From Nocardia sp. NBC_00403 (GTDB taxonomy: Bacteria; Actinomycetota; Actinomycetes; Mycobacteriales; Mycobacteriaceae), in NCBI RefSeq assembly GCF_036046055.1, contig NZ_CP107939.1, positions 4,712,001 through 4,776,000 of the forward strand: DNA of 64,000 bases. Reading direction: 5' to 3'. The stretch's first letter is position 1; each line of letters begins with the position of its first letter. The notes under the pieces are model-generated. The model did not search any database. It worked only from the letters and a program-made list of their open reading frames with translations, and had not been told where the DNA came from. The position numbers and the translations under genes are program-made. Positions 18,141 to 26,995 of the stretch are shown one piece after another.

Positions 18141-19010
18141 CTACCGGGAGGTCATGACGGCCGTCAGCGAGCGGGCGGCGTCGAGGGTCGCGCAGATGTA
18201 CTCGTCGCGTTCGAGCTTGGTGGTCGCCGCGCGTAGCGGGCCGAGTTGAACTTCGTAGGCTGCGCTGCCCACGGTGTCGAAGACCGGGGCGGCCAGGTAG
18301 CTCAGGGGCAGCGTGGTGTCGGCATCGAGCTCGTGTTTGCTGTAGGGGCGGGAGGTGAGGGCAGCCAGCTGGCGGAGTATGCGGGTGCGCAGCTGTGGCT
18401 GCAGCAGTTCGGGTCCCATCGCGCCGAGGAGATCGGCGAGCAGGTCGACCATGCCCGCATCATCGGCGAGGGGACGGAAGACGGCGACACCCCGCTCGCG
18501 GACCAGGGCGAGCAAGGTGCTTGCGGTGCGGCGCTCGGCATCGGGTGCGGCGGCGAGCCAGGTGTTCTGTTCGGCGGCCGCGCGCCACGGCATCACGCTG
18601 GCGCCCGCTGGGAATTGCAGTGGGATGCGGTGTCCGACAGGGATTCCGGGGACCACTCGGTCGGGGCCGTGCCGGACGTCGAGGACGGTGAGGCGGTCGG
18701 GTTCGATGCGGCTGAGGGTGGCGCCGGATCCGGTGCGCACGGTGAGGGCGGTAAGGATTTCGCCGACGCCATGGGGGAGTGTGGAGCTGCCGAGACCGGT
18801 CAGTGCGGGGCCGATGGCGTAGCCGCGGTTCGGGTCGCGCACCACCCAGCCCGCCGAATCCAGTTCGGCCAGAATCGCGGTCGCGGTGGCACGGGCGATA
18901 TCGAGGCGGTCGGCGATGCCCGCGACGCTCATCGGGTCGGGTGCGGCCGCGAGCAGTGACACGACCTCGACGACCCGGCGGGTCGGTGGCGACGGTGACC
19001 GGTCGGGCAT
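18141..19010 (-). CDS. IclR-family transcriptional regulator
   Basis: 289 residues. N-terminal winged helix (RRVVEVVSLLAAAPDPMSVAGIADRLDIARATATAILAEL) followed by an effector domain (VRHGPDRVVPGIPVGHRIPLQFPAG, TLDAARSLTAVM at the end). The effector domain lacks the canonical GRxxPxHxTAxGKA signature and has FPAGASVMPWRAA instead, a divergent subgroup. It is divergent from an SDR/DapB-like pair, with two related palindromic sites between them. Confidence 0.85.
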   Translation of the reverse strand: MPDRSPSPPTRRVVEVVSLLAAAPDPMSVAGIADRLDIARATATAILAELDSAGWVVRDPNRGYAIGPALTGLGSSTLPHGVGEILTALTVRTGSGATLSRIEPDRLTVLDVRHGPDRVVPGIPVGHRIPLQFPAGASVMPWRAAAEQNTWLAAAPDAERRTASTLLALVRERGVAVFRPLADDAGMVDLLADLLGAMGPELLQPQLRTRILRQLAALTSRPYSKHELDADTTLPLSYLAAPVFDTVGSAAYEVQLGPLRAATTKLERDEYICATLDAARSLTAVMTSR

Positions 19011-19049
19011 GGGCGTACCTCTTGTTCGGCGCGGCGGAACGACTTACGA

Positions 19050-19089
19050 TGTCGAATATTAGTACATGAATGTGTCGAATATTCGACAC
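19050..19089. promoter_or_regulatory. Tandem IclR operator with perfect 18-bp palindrome
   Basis: GTGTCGAATATTCGACAC at 19072-19089 is a perfect palindrome. The 11-mer TGTCGAATATT occurs at 19050 and again at 19073, 23 bp apart. The sites lie between the IclR gene and the divergent SDR, just upstream of the SDR ribosome binding site, and are probably bound by the IclR protein. Confidence 0.7.
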
Positions 19090-19113
19090 CTGCTGCGAGG
19101 GATGGAGTGCTGG

Positions 19114-19905
19114 ATGATTCTGGATCGATTCCGAATCGACGGGCAGGTCGCCGTTGTCACAGGTGCGGGCCGCGGCTTGGGCGCGGCGATCGCCGTTGCC
19201 TTCGCCGAGGCCGGGGCCGATGTCGTCATCGCCGCACGCACCAAGAGTCAGTTGGACGAGGTGGCCGAGAGGGTGGCTGCGGCTGGACGACAGGCGCATG
19301 TGGTACCCGCCGATCTGAGCGATATCGAGGCGACGGCGGGGCTCGCCGCTGCCGCGGTGGATCGGTTCGGGCGGCTGGACATCGTGGTCAACAATGTGGG
19401 TGGCGCGTTGCCGTGCACGCTGTTGGACACGACACCCGAGGCGCTGGTCGAGGCCTTCAATTTCAATGTCACCAACGCTCACGCGTTGGTACGGGCCGCG
19501 GTGCCGCGAATCCTCGAAACCGCCGGTGGCGGTTCGATTCTCAACATCACCTCGACGATGGGCCGGCTGCCGGGCCGGGCGTTCGCCGCCTATGGCACGG
19601 CCAAAGCGGCACTCGCGCACTACACCAGGCTGGCCGCGCTCGATCTGAATCCGCGCATTCGGGTGAATGCCATCGCGCCCGGTTCGATCCTGACCTCGGC
19701 GCTGGAAATCGTCGCGGGCAACGAGGCCATGCGCGCCGAGCTGGAATCGAAGACGCCGCTGCACACCATCGGCGATCCCGAGGACATCGCGGCCGCCGCG
19801 CTGTATCTGGTCTCGCCCGCGGGCAAGTACGTCACCGGCAAGATCCTCGAACCCGATGGCGGCCTGATCTCGCCGAACCTCGACCTCCCGATTCCGGATC
19901 TGTGA
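19114..19905 (+). CDS. SDR-family oxidoreductase
   Basis: 263 residues from the ATG at 19114, which has GGAG six bases upstream; the ATG at 19102 is also in frame but its purine-rich sequence is too close. Motifs: [16 protein letters not shown], catalytic Ser in [15 protein letters not shown], and C-terminal [11 protein letters not shown]. It resembles 7-alpha-hydroxysteroid dehydrogenase-like SDRs. It is followed after one base by the DapB-like gene and is the first gene under the IclR sites. Confidence 0.87.
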   Translation: MILDRFRIDGQVAVVTGAGRGLGAAIAVAFAEAGADVVIAARTKSQLDEVAERVAAAGRQAHVVPADLSDIEATAGLAAAAVDRFGRLDIVVNNVGGALPCTLLDTTPEALVEAFNFNVTNAHALVRAAVPRILETAGGGSILNITSTMGRLPGRAFAAYGTAKAALAHYTRLAALDLNPRIRVNAIAPGSILTSALEIVAGNEAMRAELESKTPLHTIGDPEDIAAAALYLVSPAGKYVTGKILEPDGGLISPNLDLPIPDL

Positions 19906-19906
19906 C

Positions 19907-20974
19907 ATGACGTATTCCGTAGTGCAGTGGGGTACAGGCAATGTCGGCAAGCACGCGCTCGCCGGCATTATCGCCAACCCAGATCTCGAATTGACAGGCG
20001 TGTGGGTTTCGGGGACGTCGAAAGACGGAAAAGACGCGGGAACCCTTGCCGGGCTCGATCATTCGGTGGGCGTGGCCGCCACGACGGATGTCGAGGCGAT
20101 CCTCGCCGCCACACCCGACTGCGTCGTCTACTGCTCCATGACCGACAACCGCCTGTTCGATGCGGTGCAGGATTTGCAGCGGCTCTTGCGTGCGGGCATC
20201 AACGTGGTCGCCTGCGCGCCGGTGTTCTTCCAGTACCCGTACGGCGTGCTGCCCGATGAATTGTTGAAGCCGGTGCAAGATGCTGCGGCCGAGGGCAATT
20301 CGTCACTGTGGGTGAACGGCATCGACCCCGGCTTCGCCAATGACCTACTGCCGCTCGCGCTCGCGGGCACCTGTCTGCGTATCGATCAACTGCGGTGCCT
20401 GGAAATCGTCGACTATGCCAGTTACGACAACCGTGAGGTGATGTTCGACATCATGGGCTTCGGCAAGCCCCTCGACGACATCCCGTTGTTGTTGCAGCCT
20501 GGAGTCCTCTCGCTCGCCTGGGGCGGCACGGTGCGTCAGCTCGCCGCGGGAATCGGGGTCACCCTTGACTCCGTCACCGAGACCTATGACCGAATCCCCG
20601 CACCGGAAGCGTTCGACATCGCCACCGGCCACATCGCCGAAGGAACCGCTGCCGCATTGCGTTTCGAGGTCCGCGGCATGGTCGGCGACCAGCCCGTCAC
20701 CGTCCTCGAACACGTCACCCGCCTACGCCCCGACCTGCGCCCCGACTGGCCGCAACCAGCACATCCGGAAGGCTCCTACCGCGTCGAAATCACCGGTGAC
20801 CCGAGCTACGCGATGGACCTCGTCACCTCGAGCCCGCACGGCGACCACAACCACGCCACCCTCTTGGCCACCGCCATGCGCATCGTCAACGCAGTCCCCG
20901 CCGTTGTCCGAGCACCCCCGGGCATCCTCACGGCCCTCGACCTCCCGCTGATAACCGCCCCCGCCGCCCACTGA
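19907..20974 (+). CDS. DapB-like NAD(P)H-dependent dehydrogenase
   Basis: 355 residues. Starts VVQWGTGNVGKHALAGII, a Rossmann cofactor motif, then VVYCSMTDN and PVFFQYPYG and a central GIDPGFANDLLPLALAG. The family, annotated as dihydrodipicolinate reductase-like or 2,4-diaminopentanoate dehydrogenase-like, is common in mycobacterial and nocardial catabolic clusters, with unknown substrates. The start lies one base after the SDR stop, so the two are co-transcribed and probably act in sequence. Confidence 0.8.
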   Translation: MTYSVVQWGTGNVGKHALAGIIANPDLELTGVWVSGTSKDGKDAGTLAGLDHSVGVAATTDVEAILAATPDCVVYCSMTDNRLFDAVQDLQRLLRAGINVVACAPVFFQYPYGVLPDELLKPVQDAAAEGNSSLWVNGIDPGFANDLLPLALAGTCLRIDQLRCLEIVDYASYDNREVMFDIMGFGKPLDDIPLLLQPGVLSLAWGGTVRQLAAGIGVTLDSVTETYDRIPAPEAFDIATGHIAEGTAAALRFEVRGMVGDQPVTVLEHVTRLRPDLRPDWPQPAHPEGSYRVEITGDPSYAMDLVTSSPHGDHNHATLLATAMRIVNAVPAVVRAPPGILTALDLPLITAPAAH

Positions 20975-21001
20975 CATCGGCTGTCCGCTCCTGCATTCGG
21001 C

Positions 21002-21069
21002 GTGCGAGTGGCACTTCATCGAGGCCGAACGTGCGGTTCACTTCCCGCGCCGAGTGCCACTCGTCGCAC
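21002..21069. terminator. Long stem-loop between convergent genes
   Basis: GTGCGAGTGGCACT at 21002-21015 pairs with AGTGCCACTCGTCGCAC at 21053-21069 with a 3-base bulge. It sits between the DapB-like gene and the convergent class V aminotransferase and could end both transcripts. It may also be a dispersed genomic hairpin element. Confidence 0.45.
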
Positions 21070-21182
21070 TGCGATGCCTACGGCGCCTGGACCGGTATGT
21101 CCGAAGAGTTGGCGCGCAATGGTGGACGCACGCATCCGAATCGGGGTGGCCGCGCGGTGCGACCGCGGTCCGCGGTAGCGGG

Positions 21183-22232
21183 CTATCTCTTGGGGAGGGC
21201 GTCGAGGGTGCGGTCGACGTCAGCGGTGCTGTTGTAGAGGTGGAAGGCGAAGCGGAGGCTGCCACCGCGGACCGAGGCGATGATGTCGGCTTGTTCGAGG
21301 TCTGCTGCCGCATCGCCTGCGCCGGGCACCGAAACGATGGCCGAGGGGCCGGGGACGGGCTCGTAGCCGAGTTCGATGAGACCTGTTCGGAAGCGGTCGG
21401 CAAGGTCGAGATTGTGGGTCCCGATCTTGTCCACCGTCAGTTCCTCGATCAGCTCGATGCCCGCCGATGCGGCGATCGCGCCGAGCCAGTCCGGTGTCGC
21501 GTCGAAGCGCCTGGTTGTGGTGGCGAGTGCGATCGGGTCGTACAACTCGGCCCACGCGTCCGCCGCGGCATACCAGCTCGGACCGACGGGGCGTATGTCG
21601 GCCGCCGTCTCCGGTGCTGCGGCGAAGAACGCGATGCTGCGGGCACCGATCAGCCATTTGAATGCCGCGCACACCCAGTAGTCCGCGTCGGCGAAACGCA
21701 GCGGAAGCCAACTTGCGGCCTGGGTGGCGTCCACCAGCAGGCGGGCGTTGTGTGCCTGGGTGGCTGCGTGCAGTATCGACAGGTCGACGATCCGGCCGTC
21801 CTTCGACTGGACCACGCTGACCGCTACCAACGCGGTCTCCGGTCGCACTTCCTCGGCCAGCCGCTCCAGCGGCACGAAGCGCACCGACAGGTCACCGCGG
21901 TGCACGAAAGGCATGGACACGGAGGAGAATTCGCCCTCGGCCAGCAAGACCTCCGAGCCTGGTGGGAGTGCCACAGCAATCGGTGCGATGAGCCCCGCAA
22001 CACCACTGCCGAACGCGATGTCGGCAACCGTCGCGCCCTCCAGCAGTCGCGCGAACGCGGCCCGCAACTCGGGGACGACAGTGTCGTGCACCATCGGACC
22101 GCCACGCCCTGCCGCCCACCGGGTATTGGCATCTCGAACGGCGGCCAATGCTCTTGCGGACGGTAAACCATAGGAGGCGGTGTTGAGGTAGGTGGTTTCA
22201 GGGCTGAACTCATCAGACGCCAGCGAAGTCAT
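21183..22232 (-). CDS. Class V (cysteine desulfurase-like) PLP-dependent enzyme
   Basis: 349 residues. YLNTASYGLPS at the N-terminus, LLVDATQAASWLP and the PLP-lysine region CAAFKWLIGARSIAFF (usual HKWLxG) identify an aminotransferase class V fold. Possible functions include desulfurase, kynureninase-like or EgtE-like lyase. There are no ergothioneine or Fe-S genes nearby. It is transcribed away from the SRPBCC gene upstream. Confidence 0.8.
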   Translation of the reverse strand: MTSLASDEFSPETTYLNTASYGLPSARALAAVRDANTRWAAGRGGPMVHDTVVPELRAAFARLLEGATVADIAFGSGVAGLIAPIAVALPPGSEVLLAEGEFSSVSMPFVHRGDLSVRFVPLERLAEEVRPETALVAVSVVQSKDGRIVDLSILHAATQAHNARLLVDATQAASWLPLRFADADYWVCAAFKWLIGARSIAFFAAAPETAADIRPVGPSWYAAADAWAELYDPIALATTTRRFDATPDWLGAIAASAGIELIEELTVDKIGTHNLDLADRFRTGLIELGYEPVPGPSAIVSVPGAGDAAADLEQADIIASVRGGSLRFAFHLYNSTADVDRTLDALPKR

Positions 22233-22346
22233 ATGCGCAGCATCCGCCCGTATCCGGCCCGCGTCCAGCGCCAGCGGTCCGATAGTGGACCGATTTCGCG
22301 GGCCTTGCGGTGCGGTGAGTCGGCGGGGCAGTGCGGAGGCGTCGGA

Positions 22347-22760
22347 TCAGGATGGATGTCGTTGTTCCAGCGTCGCTTTCATGACCTGACCGCCGCGCTC
22401 GACCCGGAGGCGCACCTGTTCGGCGGCGTCGTGGGGCAACACATCGGTGGTCCAGACGAGTCGGGTGGTGTCATCGGGCTCGGCGAAGACCTGGAACGAG
22501 GCGTGGTGGTGGGTGAGAGGCAGGCGGAAGCCGTCGATCGCCGAGTAGGCGAGCCTGCGGGTGTAGTCGTCGATGGTGACGATCAGCTCGCGAATGACAC
22601 CGCCGCCGGGCATGGTCAGTAATCGGGTGTCGCCTTCGATGCGGGTGTCGAGCACGTATTCGGGGAGCAGGCGTTCGTGCACGGCGCCTACGTCACGAAC
22701 CGCCGCCCACACCTCGCCCGGGCTGACCTCGATGAGAATTTCCTGCGTGATGGTGGCCAT
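22347..22760 (-). CDS. SRPBCC-family (START-like) protein
   Basis: 137 residues from the ATG at 22760. The start ITQEILIEVSPGEVWAAVRDVGAVHERLLP and the later SFQVFAEPDDTTRLVWTTDVLP are typical of the polyketide cyclase/SRPBCC helix-grip fold that binds hydrophobic ligands. It follows the SnoaL-like gene by 29 bp on the same strand. A ligand carrier or aromatase-like role is possible. Confidence 0.8.
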   Translation of the reverse strand: MATITQEILIEVSPGEVWAAVRDVGAVHERLLPEYVLDTRIEGDTRLLTMPGGGVIRELIVTIDDYTRRLAYSAIDGFRLPLTHHHASFQVFAEPDDTTRLVWTTDVLPHDAAEQVRLRVERGGQVMKATLEQRHPS

Positions 22761-22789
22761 AGCGGGTCCACCGTACCGGGTCGGGCGGG

Positions 22790-23272
22790 CTACTTCGGGG
22801 TCGGCGTTGCCCACATGTTCGACAACAGTTGGTAGCTGGGGGTGTCGGAGAGGGCTTGCATCGATTCGTAGATGCGTTGGTAGCCGGTGGCCGCGATACG
22901 CCATCGGCCGTCGGGATCGAGGCGGTAGCTGTCGGTGTAGTAGCCGGCGCCGCGGATCAGGACGCCGTATTCGGTGGCGATCACGGTGTCCTCGAAAGCC
23001 CATGAGCCCGTGGCTGTCTCATCGGTGACGGTGATTTCGGGGTGATTGGCGATATGGGTGGTGACCACTGCGGGACCGAGATTCTCACGCATGAAGGCGG
23101 TGACGGCGTCGCGGCCGTCCAGGGTGAGCGGCTCGCCGAGGGCATGGGTGCCGTAGCGGCCCGCGACGTCGACGGTGAGTGTGTCGGCGAACTCGTCCCA
23201 TCGTTTGAGATCCAGCGTCCGAAAGTAGCGATACTTCAGCTGGCGGATTGCTTCGATGGCGGCGAGATCCAT
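22790..23272 (-). CDS. SnoaL-like NTF2-fold protein
   Basis: 160 residues from the ATG at 23272. It begins with LAAIEAIRQLKYRYFRTLDLKRWDEFAD and continues with HIANHPEITVTDETATGSW and YYTDSYRLDPDGRWRIAATGYQRIYES, the classic pattern of SnoaL-like ring-dehydration or isomerase proteins. Its partner downstream is the SRPBCC gene. The substrate is unknown; the catabolic setting points to a cyclic compound. Confidence 0.8.
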   Translation of the reverse strand: MDLAAIEAIRQLKYRYFRTLDLKRWDEFADTLTVDVAGRYGTHALGEPLTLDGRDAVTAFMRENLGPAVVTTHIANHPEITVTDETATGSWAFEDTVIATEYGVLIRGAGYYTDSYRLDPDGRWRIAATGYQRIYESMQALSDTPSYQLLSNMWATPTPK

Positions 23273-23525
23273 TGGTCCAGCCTGGCACGAGCGCGGTGCC
23301 GAGACAATAACCTGTTCTATATTTTCACGTGCGGCAGCCCCGCTGATGCTCGAGGCCATCCGGGTGGTCGAACCCGGAGGGCCCCGCGAAAGCTCGATTC
23401 ACAGACAGAGTTCTGGCAGAGGTGTCCGATCGAGGCGGATCGGGTATTCGAGTGCTTGACGTGGTCGTCGGTACGCACGACTGCGTCCGCAGTATTGTGC
23501 GTTCCGACATGACCAGGAGTCCGCC

Positions 23526-23822
23526 ATGACTGAAGGTCCTGCTGCCCCAGCTCCGCCTCCCGAGCCTTCGATCGACCAAGAGGTTGCGTTGCAAACCGCC
23601 GCGCACCGGTTGGCCAGGGAATTCGATGGCGTCGGTGACGACGCCATCAACCAGTGCCTGCGCTCGGCCTACAGACACGTCGCAGGCCACGCCACCGTCG
23701 ACAACTTTCTGCCCCTGCTTGCCGAGCGCTACACCCGCGAGTGGCTGCACGCCATGACCGACGAGGTCTCCTCGGCCCGGCCGAGGCCTGTCGTTCAGAG
23801 ATCCGGGCGGACCAGGATCTGA
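23526..23822 (+). CDS. Three-helix-bundle domain small protein
   Basis: 98 residues with AGGAG upstream. After a Pro/Ala-rich start, the core EVALQTAAHRLAREFDGV, DDAINQCLRSAYRHVAGHATVDNFLPLLAERYTREWL resembles the three-helix-bundle dimerisation domain common in actinobacteria. Its last 28 bases overlap the 3' end of the alcohol dehydrogenase gene on the opposite strand. Function unknown. Confidence 0.7.
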   Translation: MTEGPAAPAPPPEPSIDQEVALQTAAHRLAREFDGVGDDAINQCLRSAYRHVAGHATVDNFLPLLAERYTREWLHAMTDEVSSARPRPVVQRSGRTRI

Positions 23823-24826
23823 ATGTGGTCGTCCGGGTGGCGCAGCGCCTCGATAGCGCCTGCCACTCCGGACAGGCCGACCTGGTCGGTGATGAGCGAG
23901 GATGCGTCCACGGTGCCGTCGGCGATGCGGCCGAGCGTCTTCGCGTACTCCTCGTGCGGGTAGACCATGCACATCTGTAGTGAGATGTCCTTGTAGATGC
24001 CGACGATCGGGCGGATGACGTCGTCGGTCATCACCGCGCCGACCTGCAGGATGGTCGTTTGGCGTGGCGCTTTGTACAGCAGCTCGTTGAGCAGGCCCGG
24101 CACCGCCGCGCACACCCAGATGTGCAGCAGCTGGCCGGGCGCGGCCGCTTCGCGCCACACCTCGATCGGGTCCTCGACGGCGGGATCGACCACGCGATGC
24201 GCGCCGAGCCGCAATGCGGTGTCGCGGCGCAGCTTCGACGGATCGGACGCGATGATCGGTGCGACACCGCGTTCGGCGAGCGCCGCGACGGCACCCAAAC
24301 CGACCGGACCGCAACCGATGACGATGCCGGTGCCGTCGGGCCCGATGCCGGTGCGCGCGACATTGCCGAAGCCGACCGCCAGCGGCTCGGTCAGTGCCGC
24401 GACATGCGGCGGCACATGATCGGGAATCGGTTCCAGAGCCATGGCCTGCAACACCATTCGTTCCCCGTAGCCGCCGGGGAAGTCATTGGAGAAGCCGACA
24501 CCGTGGATCTGACCGATGTGGTCGATGGCCCACGGCAGCGCGACCACCAGCTGTCCCTCGATGTGCGGGGTGTCCGGTCCGGCCGAGATGACCCGGGCGG
24601 CGATCTCGTGGCCCATCACGACGTCGCGCGAGGGGTCGAACTCGAATGTGGGCACGCCGCTGTCGCGGGAGGCCTGCAGGAACTCGTCGGTGTAGTCGAG
24701 TGCTTGTTTGTCGGAACCGCAGATGCCGCACGCCACCGTCTCGACGAGGACCTGCCCCGGGCCCGGGACAGGCTCGGGGACCTCGTCGACCACAAGACTG
24801 CGGCCCCGCATTACTACTGCGCGCAT
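23795..24826 (-). CDS. Zinc-dependent medium-chain alcohol dehydrogenase
   Basis: 343 residues. ETVACGICGSDKQAL provides the first catalytic-zinc Cys (about 34) and VVMGHEIAA the His/Glu (about 70), with a Rossmann motif IGCGPVGLGAVAAL. The four-Cys structural-zinc lobe of many MDR enzymes is not visible. It is the last gene of the Ksh operon, 28 bp after the luciferase-like monooxygenase, and probably oxidises an alcohol intermediate with NAD(P). Confidence 0.88.
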   Translation of the reverse strand: MRAVVMRGRSLVVDEVPEPVPGPGQVLVETVACGICGSDKQALDYTDEFLQASRDSGVPTFEFDPSRDVVMGHEIAARVISAGPDTPHIEGQLVVALPWAIDHIGQIHGVGFSNDFPGGYGERMVLQAMALEPIPDHVPPHVAALTEPLAVGFGNVARTGIGPDGTGIVIGCGPVGLGAVAALAERGVAPIIASDPSKLRRDTALRLGAHRVVDPAVEDPIEVWREAAAPGQLLHIWVCAAVPGLLNELLYKAPRQTTILQVGAVMTDDVIRPIVGIYKDISLQMCMVYPHEEYAKTLGRIADGTVDASSLITDQVGLSGVAGAIEALRHPDDHIQILVRPDL

Positions 24827-24854
24827 CGGTGTGTTCCTGGTGTCGAGGTGGTGT

Positions 24855-26060
24855 TCACTTCGCTTCCTCCGTGCCGAGTGCCGCGGCCAATGCCTGTCCG
24901 TGCTTGTCGAAAGCGCTCTGAATGCCGGCGGTGAGGCCGCCGATCATGCGCTCACTGTTGGCATGCGCCCATTCCAGCGAGGCGACCCGGTTCCGATTGG
25001 CCCGTGTGAAGTGTGGAATCACCTGCTCGGCAAACAGCCGCGCCGAGCGTTGCGTGGCATCCCAATCGGCGACATTCAGGCCGAGCAGCAGGAAGGTGCC
25101 GAAGCCGCCGGACTGTTCGGCGAGCTTCTCGATGGTGGCGATGGCATCGTCGGGGGTACCGATGGTGGCGCGCCCGAAGGCCGGGAACCCCTCTCCGGTC
25201 CACTGCTCGACGGCGGCGCGGGCCGAGGAGTTCCACGGCGCCGTCATGCCGCTGAGCTTCTCGATGTAGTCGACGAGATGTCCAACACCCCACTCGGCCT
25301 CGCGCATCGCCTGTTCCCTGGTCTCGGCGATATGCATCGGCGCGACCAGACGCCATCGCGAGCGATCGAGCACGTGGCTGTTATCGGCCATGGTCTTCTC
25401 GTAGACCTTCCAATTGGGCAGCAGCGCGTCGTAACCGCTGGGATCGGAGGCGGCCAGCGAGAGCAGCCCGGCGCCGTGCCGACCGGCCAGCACCGCGCCT
25501 GACGGCGAAATGGTCGAGGCGACAGCCATTTCCAGGCCATCCTGCTGGTAGGGCAGCAGTTGCAGGCGCGCTTCGTTCAGGTGATACCAGTCGCTCTCGG
25601 CGGTCACCGTCTCCCCGCGCAGCAGGCGCACCAGCACATCCATGGATTCGTGCATCATGTCGCGCTGGCGTACCGGATCGATACCCATCATGGCGGCGTC
25701 GGTGGCCAGTTGGCCGGGGCCGACACCCATCATGGTCCGGCCCATGGTCAGGTGATCGAGCAAGCAGAGCCGGTCGGCGAGCATCATCGGCTGGTGGTAG
25801 GGCAGCGAATTCACGCCGGTGCCGAGGCGAATGCGCTGGGTGCGTTGCGCGGCCGCGGCAAGAAAGACCTCGGGTGCGGCGATGATTTCCAGTCCGGCCG
25901 AATGGTGTTCGCCGATCCAGGCCTCGCTGTAGCCGAGTTGATCGGCCAGCTCCACCAAGGCGAGATCGCGGTGGATCTGTAGGGTCGGGTTGCCGGTGAG
26001 CGGGTGGTAGGGGGCGATGAAGAATCCGAACCTGGCGGGGCCGAACTGGTTGTCGCTCAA
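24855..26060 (-). CDS. Luciferase-like monooxygenase, limonene-monooxygenase type
   Basis: 401 residues. FGFFIAPYHPLTGNPT at the start, SEAWIGEHHSAGLEIIAAPE, RIRLGTGVNSLPYHQP and GRTMMGVGPGQLATDA are typical of the limonene 1,2-monooxygenase-like branch of LLM flavin enzymes. It lies 34 bp after the extradiol dioxygenase and before an alcohol dehydrogenase. In the known cholesterol pathway this slot would be taken by HsaA, a different fold, so this enzyme may supply the hydroxylation that makes the catechol. FMN supply from the HsaB-like reductase is an inference. Confidence 0.88.
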   Translation of the reverse strand: MSDNQFGPARFGFFIAPYHPLTGNPTLQIHRDLALVELADQLGYSEAWIGEHHSAGLEIIAAPEVFLAAAAQRTQRIRLGTGVNSLPYHQPMMLADRLCLLDHLTMGRTMMGVGPGQLATDAAMMGIDPVRQRDMMHESMDVLVRLLRGETVTAESDWYHLNEARLQLLPYQQDGLEMAVASTISPSGAVLAGRHGAGLLSLAASDPSGYDALLPNWKVYEKTMADNSHVLDRSRWRLVAPMHIAETREQAMREAEWGVGHLVDYIEKLSGMTAPWNSSARAAVEQWTGEGFPAFGRATIGTPDDAIATIEKLAEQSGGFGTFLLLGLNVADWDATQRSARLFAEQVIPHFTRANRNRVASLEWAHANSERMIGGLTAGIQSAFDKHGQALAAALGTEEAK

Positions 26061-26094
26061 TTCAATTGTCCTTACCTGGTGGGGACCCGGAACC

Positions 26095-26982
26095 TCAGCT
26101 CCGGTCCCAGTCGTGACCCCAGTAGCTGTCCGCGGTCATTTCTTCTGCGGTGTAGGTGGTTTCGTCCACCAGCACGCCTTCGGTGCCGAACTCGAGATCC
26201 CAGCCGCCCGGAGTTCGGACGTAGAAAGAGATCATCTTGTCGTTGGTGTGCCTGCCGAGCGTCGAGGACAGGTGGTAGCCGGCCTTGTTGACACGGTCGA
26301 GGGCGCGTCCGACATCATCGAGGCGGTCCACCTCGACCATGATGTGAACCAGACCGGAGCCTTCCTTGCCGCCGGACGGGATCAGGGCCAGGCTGTGATG
26401 GCGCTGGTTGACGCCGAGGAAGCGGATGCGCACCGGCCCGTACTCCGGTGGCGTCGGCAGGCGGAACGCGCCGCGGGGCAGGAAGCCGAGTACGTCGGTG
26501 TAGAAACGGAAAGCGACATCCAGGTCGGGGACCGGCAGCACCGCGTGACCGAGGCCGAGGCCCTCGGTGACGAACCGGTTGCCGTGCTTGCCGACGACGG
26601 GACTGTGGTCCAGGACGGGGCCGTGGAACACCTCGACGGTGGTGCCGGACGGATCGACGAAGCTGATGGCCTCTTCGACACTGCGTGCGTCCGCTTCCGC
26701 CACCGTCAGCGTGCGCACCGCGATGCCGGCCTTCTCCACGGCTTCCCGCGTTGTGGCCAGCGCACGGTGGTCACGGACCTCCCAGCCGATGGCGAGCACC
26801 TTGTCGGTGTCACCGGGCACCAGCACCAGGCGCGCGACGTGCTCGTCCATGCGCAGATAGATCGCGTCGGGGTCGGGACCCGATCCCTCGGCGAAGCCGA
26901 TCACGTCGAAGGCGAAGGTGCGCCAGGCATCCGGGTCGGCGACCGCGACCTTCACGTATCCGAGCGAGCTGATGGCAGTCAT
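26095..26982 (-). CDS. Type I extradiol dioxygenase, HsaC/BphC-like
   Basis: 295 residues from the ATG at 26982 (GAGGAG about 9 bases upstream); an upstream ATG at 27003 overlaps KshB and has no site. Two VOC repeats are seen. Metal ligands fit GLGLGHAVL (His about 146), LVHIMVEV (His about 213) and DLEFGTEG (Glu about 264), with the catalytic His in RHHSLAL (about 195) and Tyr in SFYVRTPGG (about 254). The enzyme opens a catechol ring next to the diol, using Fe(II) and O2. Position between KshB and a monooxygenase supports a ring-cleavage step. Confidence 0.92.
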   Translation of the reverse strand: MTAISSLGYVKVAVADPDAWRTFAFDVIGFAEGSGPDPDAIYLRMDEHVARLVLVPGDTDKVLAIGWEVRDHRALATTREAVEKAGIAVRTLTVAEADARSVEEAISFVDPSGTTVEVFHGPVLDHSPVVGKHGNRFVTEGLGLGHAVLPVPDLDVAFRFYTDVLGFLPRGAFRLPTPPEYGPVRIRFLGVNQRHHSLALIPSGGKEGSGLVHIMVEVDRLDDVGRALDRVNKAGYHLSSTLGRHTNDKMISFYVRTPGGWDLEFGTEGVLVDETTYTAEEMTADSYWGHDWDRS

Positions 26983-26995
26983 GGGGTCGTTCTCC

